Source: JAFANK01 sp036741695
GTDB taxonomy: Bacteria; Vulcanimicrobiota; Vulcanimicrobiia; Eremiobacterales; Eremiobacteraceae
Length of the DNA stretch: 30,676 nucleotides
Direction of reading: 5' to 3'
Assembly: GCA_036741695.1 (NCBI GenBank)
Contig: DAINRU010000028.1
Coordinates: 1-30,676 of the forward strand
Position 1 is the stretch's first letter. Each line of letters opens with the position of its first letter. The translations under genes and the position numbers were made by a program. Shown piece by piece: positions 24,151 to 30,676 of the stretch. A model generated the notes under the pieces. It saw only the letters and a program-made list of their open reading frames with translations. It made no database searches and was not told the origin of the DNA.

Positions 24151-25221
24151 GTGGAGAGAGATCTTGCCGACCAGGCGCGCCGCTTTCTCGTGCGCGTGGT
24201 TCCTCAAGCCGCGAGCGAACTGCGCCGCCTGAAGCGGCTCGCGCAGCGCATTCCGGACGCCGAGCTGCGACGCGAGGCGCTGTCCAGCATCACCCACAAA
24301 GATTTTCACGTGCACGGCGGCTGCATCTTGGCGACTTTCCTGACGCCGGCACTGGCCCGCCGTTACATCGCGCTGGTCGCCGTCTTCGAAACGGCGGTTG
24401 ATTATCTCGACAATCTCTGCGATCGGGTTGGCACCCTCGACGAAGCTGATTTCCGCGCGCTGCACGAGGCGCTCATCGATGCGGTGACGCCTGGCGCGCC
24501 GCTGCGCCGCTATTTCCGCCTTCGCCCTCGCGACGACGGCGGGTATCTCGACGAGCTCGTCCGGCACTCGCAGGAACATTTCGCGGCGCTGCCGTCGTTC
24601 GCGGCGGTCGCCCCCCACGTCCGCCAGGTCACGGCGGCCTATTGCGAGCTCCAAGCGCTGAAGCACTTGCGCCAAGGCGTTCGCGAGCAACGCTGCGCTG
24701 ACGCGTTCGGTGCGGTCGCACCCGACCTGCGCTGGTGGGAAGGTGCGGCGGCCTGCGGATCGACCATGCCGACATTCGCTCTCGCCTTCGGCGCTATCCA
24801 GGGCTGCGACGATGCGCGCGCTCAGGCGTTGCATGACGCGTACTTCCCGTACTTCTCAGCCTTTCACATATTGTTGGATTACTTCATCGACCAGGCCGAA
24901 GACAGCGCTCACGGAGAGTTGAACTTCGTGGCCTGCTATGCGACGCGCGAGGCCGCTCGCGACGGCATCGTCCGCATTGGGGCTCTCGCGCTTTCCCGGG
25001 CACGCGCTCTCGCGGATGCGCCGCATCATGTCTTCGCAGTGCGCGCGATGAGCGCGTTCTACTGTAGCAGGGCGAAAGTTGGCGAGCAGCGCCTCGGCGC
25101 GGATGCAAAAGCGATCACAGACGCGGTCGGCGTCGACCTCGCTGCCACGACCTGGCACCCCGGTGGCGGCGGAGCGCTCGCGCCGCTCCTCGCGCTCTAC
25201 CGGCGCATCATCCGCGTTTAA
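24151..25221 (+). CDS. YtpB-type (DUF2600) class IB terpene synthase
   Basis: A 356-residue soluble protein of the tetraprenyl-beta-curcumene synthase family (YtpB in Bacillus), which cyclises long polyprenyl diphosphates. The aspartate-rich metal motif DYLDNLCDR is at about residues 84-92 and a second DYFIDQAED motif is near residue 250, as in the family. Substrate-shaping motifs KDFHVHGG and the C-terminal FYCSRAKVGEQ are also present. The open frame begins at 23908 but overlaps the divergent protease gene. GTG 24151 is chosen because family homology begins there (RRFLVRVVPQAASEL) and the length then equals that of YtpB. The ribosome binding site is weak. No squalene-hopene or prenyltransferase gene lies nearby in the window. 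Confidence 0.82.
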   Translation: MERDLADQARRFLVRVVPQAASELRRLKRLAQRIPDAELRREALSSITHKDFHVHGGCILATFLTPALARRYIALVAVFETAVDYLDNLCDRVGTLDEADFRALHEALIDAVTPGAPLRRYFRLRPRDDGGYLDELVRHSQEHFAALPSFAAVAPHVRQVTAAYCELQALKHLRQGVREQRCADAFGAVAPDLRWWEGAAACGSTMPTFALAFGAIQGCDDARAQALHDAYFPYFSAFHILLDYFIDQAEDSAHGELNFVACYATREAARDGIVRIGALALSRARALADAPHHVFAVRAMSAFYCSRAKVGEQRLGADAKAITDAVGVDLAATTWHPGGGGALAPLLALYRRIIRV

Positions 25222-25255
25222 ACGACCACCGCCGGCTGTAGAGGCTTGCGTCGGA

Positions 25256-25264
25256 TGCTATAAT
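25256..25264 (+). promoter_or_regulatory. Extended -10 promoter of rnpB
   Basis: TG-C-TATAAT is a perfect extended -10 (TATAAT at 25259-25264). The RNase P RNA 5' end (GCCGAG at 25272) lies 7 nt downstream, the expected start distance. The -35 region is weak, as is common with extended -10 promoters. Confidence 0.75.
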
Positions 25265-25271
25265 GGCTCTT

Positions 25272-25645
25272 GCCGAGCGCGCCGGGTGACCGCAGGCGGC
25301 GAGCGATCGCAGCCTGAGGAAAGTCCGGGCTCCGCAGGGCAGGGGTGCCAGCTAACGGCTGGTCGGGGCGACCCGAAGGAAAGTGCCACAGAAACAAACC
25401 GCCGTCGCCGCAAGGCGCGGTAAGGGTGAAATGGTGCGGTAAGAGCGCACCGGCGGTGCCGGAAGGCATCGGCCGGGCAAACCCCACTCGGAGCAAGACC
25501 GTTGGGATCGCTGGCAACAGCGCAGGCGGCCCGCCTGATCCCACAGCACGTCGCACGAGGCGTCCGGCGACGGACGTCCGATAGAGAGATGGTCGCCACC
25601 GCTCATTCGGGCGGTACAGAACCCGGCTTACAGGCGCGACTCGGC
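25272..25645 (+). ncRNA. rnpB: RNase P RNA, bacterial type A
   Basis: The ribozyme subunit of RNase P, which matures tRNA 5' ends. Conserved elements in order: CRI GAGGAAAGTCCGGGCTCC (25316-25333), CRII/III AAAGTGCCACAGAAA and ACCGCC near 25380-25405, CRIV GGCAAACCCC (about 25477), and CRV with AGAACCCGGCTTACAGG (about 25617-25633). The ends pair as helix P1: GCCGAG at the 5' end with CTCGGC at the 3' end (25640-25645), extended by GCGCC/GGCGC. Total length, about 374 nt, is typical. The last 18 nt overlap the C-terminal codons of the convergent DUF2203 gene, whose TAA stop lies in the conserved GGCTTACAGG. Confidence 0.96.
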
Positions 25646-26026
25646 GATCGGTTTACGGGCTGCGAAGCCTTCGTCTATCCCATGCCAATAGCCGATGCTT
25701 GGCTCGCCCATCTTCCAACACAAGTTGACGAGCTGCTCGCCGCGCAACGCGGGAAAATCCACAAGACCTAGGTCGACGTCTTTGACCGTGCAGCCGTAAC
25801 GTTGTATCCGCTCGACGAGATCGACGATGCGCATCTGCGCGCCGCGCACGTGGGACACGTGAAGGCCTGCACGCGAGCCCGGCGCCGTCCCTTCTCGCAT
25901 GCGCTGCGCCGCCTCGAGCTCCAACAGCCCGATCGCGAGCTCGCGCCGGGCTTCGAGCAATTGCACGATGAGGGGCCCGATCACGGGGAGCAGCGCCTCT
26001 GCCTCGTCATACCGGAAGATACGCAC
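25628..26026 (-). CDS. DUF2203 family protein
   Basis: A 132-residue protein whose family function is unknown. It begins VRIFRYDEAEALLPVIGPLI and ends with the DUF2203 core: CTVKDVDLGLVDFPALRGEQ, then VNLCWKMGEPSIGYWHG and EGFAARKPI. The GTG at 26026 is the start: GGAGG lies 7 nt upstream and homology begins at once. A longer open frame to 26524 runs antisense to rapZ and is rejected. The middle (about residues 20-70) is a helical Glu/Arg-rich stretch. The stop codon lies in the 3' end of the RNase P RNA gene on the other strand, an 18-nt convergent overlap. It is divergent from rapZ. Confidence 0.88.
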   Translation of the reverse strand: MRIFRYDEAEALLPVIGPLIVQLLEARRELAIGLLELEAAQRMREGTAPGSRAGLHVSHVRGAQMRIVDLVERIQRYGCTVKDVDLGLVDFPALRGEQLVNLCWKMGEPSIGYWHGIDEGFAARKPIAESRL

Positions 26027-26131
26027 GTCGAGTCCTCCAATTCGGCGGTGATGCGCCGCTGGGCCTGGGACGATCACCCAAATTTGACCGGCCCTGCCTT
26101 TGCGCCGTAGCGGGGCGAGACCGTCCGCACC

Positions 26132-26137
26132 GATAAT
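26132..26137 (+). promoter_or_regulatory. -10 element for rapZ, probably leaderless
   Basis: GATAAT (or the overlapping TAATAT at 26134-26139) lies 9 nt before the GTG at 26147, which has no Shine-Dalgarno. No convincing -35 is visible. Confidence 0.35.
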
Positions 26138-26146
26138 ATCCCTATC

Positions 26147-27061
26147 GTGGACCCTCTGCAGACGCAAAGCCCCCCTCGCCCAGCCGGGCAAAAGACCGCC
26201 GCCCCGGGGATCCATTTCGTGATCGTCACCGGGCTCTCGGGGGCGGGCAAAAGCCAAGCCGCCAAATGCCTCGAGGACCTGGGCTACTTCTGCGTCGACA
26301 ATCTGCCGCCAAGCCTCATCCCGAAGTTCGCCGAGCTGTGCACGGTCAGCGCGAACCTGCGCAATGTCGCGGTGGTCCTCGACATCCGCGGCGAGGAGAT
26401 CTTCGGCGATCTGCTGAGCAATCTGCGCGAGCTCGAGCGCAATCACATCCCGCATCGCGTCGTCTTCTTGGACGCAAGCGACCCGGTGCTCGTGCGCCGT
26501 TTCTCCGAGACCAGGCGCAAGCATCCCCTCTCCGATCGTGGCCGGGTGAGCGACAGCATCGCCGCAGAGCGCGAGGAGCTCAAACCGATCCGCGATGCAG
26601 CAGATGTCATTATCGACACCTCCGCGCTGACGCTGTCAGCCCTCAAGGAGAAATTGGCGCACGCGGTCAGCGGCATCGCCGAAGAACGCATGATGAGCGT
26701 GTCCGTTGTGGCGTTCGGATACAAATATGGCATTCCACTCGACGCGGACCTCGTCTTTGACGTGCGGTTCTTGCCCAACCCGAACTACGTGCCGGAGCTG
26801 CAGCCGCTGACGGGAGACAACCAAGCCGTCATCGACTACCTCGACAAGGCGCCTGAAGTGCAAGCCTTCAAGACGCAGCTGACGCACTTCCTCGATTTCT
26901 TGCTGCCCCAGTTCTTGCGCGAAGGCAAGTCGCACCTCACCATCGGCATCGGCTGCACCGGTGGACGCCACCGCTCCGTGTACATCGCGAACGATCTGGC
27001 GCGCCATTTGCAGTCGCAAAGGATCAAAGCTTTTGTCGAACGGCGCGACGCGCAACGCTGA
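26147..27061 (+). CDS. rapZ: RapZ/YvcJ-family nucleotide-binding RNase adapter
   Basis: A 304-residue cytoplasmic protein of the RapZ (YvcJ) family. In enterobacteria RapZ directs RNase E to GlmZ small RNA. In Gram-positives YvcJ is a nucleotidase-like GTPase/ATPase, and the role here is unknown. The Walker A loop GLSGAGKS is at residues 29-36, followed by CLEDLGYFCVDNLPP and FLDASDPVLVRRFSETRRKHPL. The C-terminal half has the conserved FGYKYGIPLDADLVFDVRFLPNP and GCTGGRHRSVYIAN motifs. A 20-residue N-terminal Pro/Gln-rich extension precedes the domain. It overlaps yvcK by 29 nt in this reading, the usual rapZ-yvcK arrangement. The third member, whiA, is not next to them. Confidence 0.95.
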   Translation: MDPLQTQSPPRPAGQKTAAPGIHFVIVTGLSGAGKSQAAKCLEDLGYFCVDNLPPSLIPKFAELCTVSANLRNVAVVLDIRGEEIFGDLLSNLRELERNHIPHRVVFLDASDPVLVRRFSETRRKHPLSDRGRVSDSIAAEREELKPIRDAADVIIDTSALTLSALKEKLAHAVSGIAEERMMSVSVVAFGYKYGIPLDADLVFDVRFLPNPNYVPELQPLTGDNQAVIDYLDKAPEVQAFKTQLTHFLDFLLPQFLREGKSHLTIGIGCTGGRHRSVYIANDLARHLQSQRIKAFVERRDAQR

Positions 27062-28409
27062 ATCGTTGCCACAGCTTCGCCGCTTTTTGACCTGGCTGCG
27101 GCCGGGCATGAAGCTCAAGCGCTGGCTGCTCTTGGCGCTGCTCGGCGCGTTCTTCATCCTCGATGGCTTCGGCCGCGTCTTGAAGGCGTACGATTTCAAC
27201 TTCCATATCAACGAGCGGATCAACCAGCTCGTCGGACCGGGTTTCCCCACGGCGCTGCTCGTGCTCGTGCTCATCGGCGGCGGCATGGGGCTTGTCTACT
27301 ACGGTTTTCGCCAGTACCAGCGCTCGTTGATCGCGGCCGTGAGTCCGCTCGACGGCCAGCGGCTCATCGAAGTCGTCTACGAGCGGCGCCAGCTCGACCG
27401 AGGCAACCGGCTCGTGGTCATCGGCGGCGGCACGGGGCTTTCCACCGTGCTGCGTGGTCTCAAGGAATACACGACCAACTTGACCGCCATCGTCACCGTG
27501 AGCGACGACGGCGGGAGCAGTGGACGGTTGCGCACCGAGCTTGGCGTCTTGCCGCCGGGTGATATCCGCAACTGCCTCGTCGCTTTGGCCGACAGCGAAT
27601 CGATGATGGCGGAGCTCTTCCAGTACCGCTTCAACGACGGGGAGGGGCTCGTCGGGCACTCCTTCGGCAATCTGTTCATCGCCGCGATGTGCGGCATCGC
27701 CGGTGATTTCGACCGCGCTATCAAAGAGAGCAGCCGCGTGCTCGCCATCAAGGGGCGCGTCTTGCCGTCAACGCTCGCCAACGTCGCCCTCGAGGCGACC
27801 CTTGCCGATGGCTCGATCGTGACCGGCGAGACGTCCATCTCCCGGTCGAGCATCCCGATCCGGCGCGTGCGTCTTGTGCCAAGCCACTGCCAGGCGCTCC
27901 CCGAGGCGATCGAGGCCATCCTGGCGGCCGACCTCGTCATCTTGGGTCCGGGCAGCCTGTACACGAGCATCATGCCGAACCTGCTCGTGCCGGGCATCGC
28001 CGAAGCGATCGAACGCTCCAAGGCCACCAAGGTGTTCGTCTGCAACATCATGACGCAGCCCGGCGAGACCACGGGCATGACGGCAAGCGACCATGTGCGC
28101 GCTGTCATGGAAGCGACAGACCGACGGCTCTTCGACCGTGCGCTCATCAATGTCGGTCAGGCCAACCGTCTTCTGCCGCTGTACGAGCGAGATGGCGCAT
28201 TTCAGGTGCCCGCGGACCTGGAGATGATCGCTGCATTCGGCGTCACGCCCATCACCGGCGATTTCGTCTCCGAAGGACATCAGGTCCGTCACGATGCCGC
28301 GAAGCTCGCTACGGCTATCCTGCGGGTCGCTGAAGAGCGCAACGAGGGTTACGGGCTCAATGCCTTGCTCTCATCCGCGCCGCGCCGCACCCCAAGCCCC
28401 GCGAAATAA
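27033..28409 (+). CDS. yvcK: YvcK-family protein with N-terminal membrane segment
   Basis: A 458-residue CofD-like protein of the YvcK family, which binds UDP-sugars in studied Gram-positives and affects morphology and gluconeogenic growth. Two hydrophobic helices come first (LLLALLGAFFILDGFG, and ALLVLVLIGGGMGLVYYGF), absent from the short Bacillus form but known in other phyla. The CofD-like core follows: VVIGGGTGLSTVLRGLK, SDDGGSSGRLR, GDIRNCL and GPGSLYTSIMPNLL. The start is TTG 27033: AAAGGA lies 9 nt upstream, and the conserved FLTWLRPGMKLKRW segment requires a start before ATG 27108. TTG 27066 is an alternative. The 3' end is followed by a palindrome cluster and a convergent kinase gene. 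Confidence 0.9.
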   Translation: MSNGATRNAESLPQLRRFLTWLRPGMKLKRWLLLALLGAFFILDGFGRVLKAYDFNFHINERINQLVGPGFPTALLVLVLIGGGMGLVYYGFRQYQRSLIAAVSPLDGQRLIEVVYERRQLDRGNRLVVIGGGTGLSTVLRGLKEYTTNLTAIVTVSDDGGSSGRLRTELGVLPPGDIRNCLVALADSESMMAELFQYRFNDGEGLVGHSFGNLFIAAMCGIAGDFDRAIKESSRVLAIKGRVLPSTLANVALEATLADGSIVTGETSISRSSIPIRRVRLVPSHCQALPEAIEAILAADLVILGPGSLYTSIMPNLLVPGIAEAIERSKATKVFVCNIMTQPGETTGMTASDHVRAVMEATDRRLFDRALINVGQANRLLPLYERDGAFQVPADLEMIAAFGVTPITGDFVSEGHQVRHDAAKLATAILRVAEERNEGYGLNALLSSAPRRTPSPAK

Positions 28410-28430
28410 CGCGGACCAGAACGATGAAGC

Positions 28431-28446
28431 ACCCGATCTCGAGGTC
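28431..28446. repeat. Near-palindrome related to the 20-bp repeat family
   Basis: CCGATCTCGAGGTCGG is a 16-bp palindrome with one mismatched pair. On the minus strand it reads CCGACCTCGAGATCGG, matching the CGGACCT-AGGTCCG style of the two exact repeats. It lies 8 nt before the copy at 28455. Confidence 0.45.
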
Positions 28447-28454
28447 GGTTATTG

Positions 28455-28474
28455 AACGGACCTAAAGGTCCGTT
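28455..28474. repeat. 20-bp palindrome, copy 2, at a convergent junction
   Basis: AACGGACCT and AGGTCCGTT around AA, with arms identical to the copy at 9371-9390. Flanking TTG and CAA extend the pairing across a bulged G. It lies between the convergent yvcK and glycerate kinase genes, 7 nt past the latter's stop. A 3'-end or terminator role for both genes is plausible. Confidence 0.7.
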
Positions 28475-28480
28475 GCAACA

Positions 28481-29632
28481 TTATCGCGCGTTCGGAAATG
28501 TCAATTGTAGCGCTCGGCCTAGGGTCCATGCCGCGTTTGTCACGAGTTCCGCGGCGCGCTGCATCGCCTCGTCGACCGTCATCGGCCGTGAGGTGATCGC
28601 AAGCGCGCAAGCGATCCCAGCGCGGTCGAGGTCCTGCGTGGAGCACTCAACGCTGCCGGCGATAGCCACCACAGGGATCCCGCGCGCCCCTGCAGCCTGC
28701 GCGACCGCTTGTGGCGCCTTGCCGGAAAGCGTCTGCCGGTCGAGCCGACCTTCGCCCGTGACAACCAGATCCGCGCCCGCAAGATGACGGTCGAAATCCA
28801 GTATCTCAAGCACGAGCTGCGCCCCCGGGCGAAGCGTGGCATGCGCAAGGCCCAAGAACCCGGCGCCCACCCCACCCGCGGCTCCAGCGCCAGGGACATC
28901 GCCCACGTCCACCCCGACGCCTGCTTTGACGACGTCGGCGAAGCGCCGTAGCGCGTCATCGAGCACATGCACGTCGTTCGCAGAGGCTCCCTTTTGCGGT
29001 CCGTAGACGGCTGCGGCGCCGGACGGCCCGCACAACGGATTGCGAACATCGCTCGCGATCTCGATGCTCACGCCGCGAAGCCGCTCCTCCAGCGCAACCG
29101 TGTCGATTGACGAAAGCCGCGCAAGTGCTGCGCCGCCGGGCGGGAGAACCGTACCTTGTCCGTCACGGAAGATCGCCCCAAGTGCCGCCAGAGCGCCGGC
29201 CCCTGCATCGGTCGTGGCGCTGCCGCCGATGGCGAGAATGATGCGTCGAGCGCCGGCATCGATGGCATGACCGATGAGTTCTCCGGTGCCACCCGTCGAG
29301 GCGGTGAGCGGCTGGTTCGTCCCAGCCGGCATGATGGTGAGACCACTGGCTTGCGCGAGCTCGATGACCGCCACGCCGGACCCACGCAGCATCCCGTAGC
29401 GCGCCTGGACGGGTCTGCCGTCAGGCCCCGCGACCTCGTGCGCGACCATGCGGCCGCCAAGGGTGTGGATGATCGTCTCTGCGGTTCCGTCGCCGCCATC
29501 AGCCACCGGAACGAGATCGACCTGTGCGGCCGGTAGAGATCGCGCCAGCCCCTGGCGGATGGCCTCGGCTGCGGCGTGAGCCGAGAGGCTCCCCTTGAAC
29601 TTGTCCGGCGCCACGACGATGCGCAGGGGCAA
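28481..29632 (-). CDS. glxK: Glycerate kinase (class I, GarK/GlxK type)
   Basis: A 383-residue cytoplasmic kinase that phosphorylates D-glycerate to 2-phosphoglycerate with ATP. Family motifs: RIVVAPDKFKGSLSA at the start, PVADGGDGTAET, ASTGGTGELI, ILAIGGSATTDAGAGALAALG, DVRNPLCGPSGAA, GPQKGA, and VVTGEGRLDRQTLSGKAP. Length is typical. It begins with TTG, with GAGG 7 nt upstream, 3 nt after the stop of the 2-hydroxyacid dehydrogenase gene. The two genes form a unit converting glyoxylate/hydroxypyruvate through glycerate into glycolysis. Whether it is regulated by glyoxylate cannot be seen. Confidence 0.93.
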   Translation of the reverse strand: MPLRIVVAPDKFKGSLSAHAAAEAIRQGLARSLPAAQVDLVPVADGGDGTAETIIHTLGGRMVAHEVAGPDGRPVQARYGMLRGSGVAVIELAQASGLTIMPAGTNQPLTASTGGTGELIGHAIDAGARRIILAIGGSATTDAGAGALAALGAIFRDGQGTVLPPGGAALARLSSIDTVALEERLRGVSIEIASDVRNPLCGPSGAAAVYGPQKGASANDVHVLDDALRRFADVVKAGVGVDVGDVPGAGAAGGVGAGFLGLAHATLRPGAQLVLEILDFDRHLAGADLVVTGEGRLDRQTLSGKAPQAVAQAAGARGIPVVAIAGSVECSTQDLDRAGIACALAITSRPMTVDEAMQRAAELVTNAAWTLGRALQLTFPNAR

Positions 29633-29635
29633 CGC

Positions 29636-30625
29636 CTAACCTCGCGCTTTTGACAGAGCTTCCGGATTGAGCGCGGTCGGCGGCACTCCGCCTGCGAAGA
29701 ACGCGATCACATTCTGGGCGGCGATCTCCGCCATCTTGTTGCGCGTGGCAACGCTGGCGCTGCCGATGTGCGGTAACAGGACCGCATTGGGCAGACTCGC
29801 CAGGCCGGGTGCAAGCGCAGGTTCGTTCTCGTAGACGTCAAGCCCGGCGCCTGCGATCACCCCGTTGCTCAGCGCCTCGACGAGCGCCGCTTCGTCGATG
29901 ACCGGCCCGCGCGATGAGTTGACGAGGATCGCGGTCTTCTTCATCATGCGCAATGCGGTGGCGTCGATGAGATGGCGCGTCTGGGGCAACAGCGGCACGT
30001 GCAGGCTGATGAAATCACTCTCCCGCAGCAACTGCTCCATCGGCACGTACGTCACGCCAAGCTCGCGCTCGACCTCGGCTGGAGCGCGCACCGCGTCGTG
30101 GTAGCAGACGGACATCTCAAAGCCACGAGCACGGCGGGCCACCCCGCGGCCGATCCGTCCGAACCCGACGATGCCGAGTCGCGCATGATGCACGTCCTGC
30201 CCGAGCAGCTGCATGATGCCCCAGCCGGTCCAACTCCCCGAGCGCGTGAGCCGGTCACCCTCCGCCAGCCGTCGCGCGGTGGCCATGAGGAGGGCGAATG
30301 CCAGATCGGCCGTGGTGTCGTCGAGCACGCCTGGTGTGTTCGACATCACCACGCCCGCCGCGGTTGCGGCCTTGACGTCGAGGTTGTCGAACCCGACCGC
30401 CACGTTTGCGACGATCTTCAGCGTGGGTGCGGCGGCGAGCAGCGCCGCGTCGACCCGCTCTGTGAGCAGGCAGACCAGGGCATTCTTGCCCTTGCAGTTC
30501 TCTATGAGTTCGTCACGGTTGGGAGCGCGGTCGTGCGGCCATACTGTCACGTCGCAGTGCGCGCGCAGCATGTCCAAGCCGGACTGTGGGATCTCCCGGC
30601 TGACGAAGACTGCTGGCTTGCTCAA
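29636..30625 (-). CDS. D-2-hydroxyacid dehydrogenase, glyoxylate/hydroxypyruvate reductase type
   Basis: A 329-residue NAD(P)H-dependent reductase. Catalytic and cofactor motifs: ANVAVGFDNLD, LGIVGFGRIGRGVARRA (Rossmann GxGxxG), NSSRGPVID with catalytic Arg, LDVYENEP with Glu, and LPHIGSAS with catalytic His. It most resembles glyoxylate/hydroxypyruvate reductase (GyaR/GhrB class), and the downstream glycerate kinase supports that. Substrate preference is otherwise unproven. It starts with TTG, with an AGG 5 nt upstream. The upstream 50 nt to the window end (30626-30676) show no clear promoter. Confidence 0.92.
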   Translation of the reverse strand: MSKPAVFVSREIPQSGLDMLRAHCDVTVWPHDRAPNRDELIENCKGKNALVCLLTERVDAALLAAAPTLKIVANVAVGFDNLDVKAATAAGVVMSNTPGVLDDTTADLAFALLMATARRLAEGDRLTRSGSWTGWGIMQLLGQDVHHARLGIVGFGRIGRGVARRARGFEMSVCYHDAVRAPAEVERELGVTYVPMEQLLRESDFISLHVPLLPQTRHLIDATALRMMKKTAILVNSSRGPVIDEAALVEALSNGVIAGAGLDVYENEPALAPGLASLPNAVLLPHIGSASVATRNKMAEIAAQNVIAFFAGGVPPTALNPEALSKARG

Positions 30626-30676
30626 GCTAACCTAGCGACGCTGCTTTAGGCCGGCCGCTATAGCCGAGCTTGGTGG

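Noticed and set aside
26027..26524. Longer N-terminus of the DUF2203 gene
   Set aside because: The extension is antisense to rapZ, and GTG 26026 has a strong ribosome binding site.
1..30676. CRISPR arrays, transposases or phage genes
   Set aside because: No regularly spaced direct repeats, DDE transposase motifs or phage structural genes were seen anywhere in the window.

Overview
The window looks like chromosome from a GC-rich, diderm bacterium of an uncultured lineage. A TonB-dependent receptor and a type IV pilin cassette imply an outer membrane. A class IB (YtpB-type) terpene synthase, a rapZ-yvcK pair and a large HExxHxxGxxH lipoprotein-like protease recall Candidatus Eremiobacterota (WPS-2) or a neighbouring phylum. 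That placement is inferred from gene content and was not tested. Several genes have a good -10 box 7-9 nt before the start codon and no Shine-Dalgarno, so leaderless mRNAs seem common. GTG and TTG starts are frequent.

Layout. (1) 1-960: a low-GC edge with a 3' fragment of a tRNA-Ala(GGC) gene, probably an integration scar, followed by a YdeI/OmpD-associated DUF1905 gene. (2) 958-4680, minus strand: a GNAT acetyltransferase, a small glycine-rich protein, and a TonB-dependent receptor. (3) 4808-9355, plus strand: a tightly coupled BMP-type nucleoside ABC importer (lipoprotein, double ATPase, two permeases). It converges on (4) 12733-9423, minus strand: deoC, a full aldehyde dehydrogenase and a catalytically dead half-length ALDH-like protein. 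The last two together look like a split ALDH16. Regions 2-4 read as a nucleoside/deoxyribose uptake and breakdown locus: DeoC yields glyceraldehyde 3-phosphate and acetaldehyde, and the ALDH would oxidise the aldehyde.

(5) 16258-12805, minus strand: PilV-, PilW- and PilX-like pilins plus an unknown protein, preceded by an operator-like palindrome pair and a coiled-coil/TPR protein (17851-16382). (6) 21345-17910, minus strand: a DtxR/MntR regulator with a palindrome over its own start codon, an NRAMP transporter with altered metal-site residues, a 66-residue one-helix membrane protein, and a CPA1 Na+/H+ antiporter, nearly all overlapping or abutting. (7) 24071-21381, minus strand: a secreted metzincin-like protease, divergent from a YtpB-type terpene synthase (24151-25221).

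(8) 25259-28409: the RNase P RNA gene with an extended -10 promoter, whose 3' end overlaps the end of a convergent DUF2203 gene; then rapZ and a membrane-anchored YvcK. (9) 30625-28481, minus strand: a 2-hydroxyacid (glyoxylate/hydroxypyruvate) dehydrogenase and glycerate kinase, two consecutive steps from glyoxylate/hydroxypyruvate to 2-phosphoglycerate. Two identical-arm 20-bp palindromes sit in the two convergent gene junctions (9371-9390 and 28455-28474).
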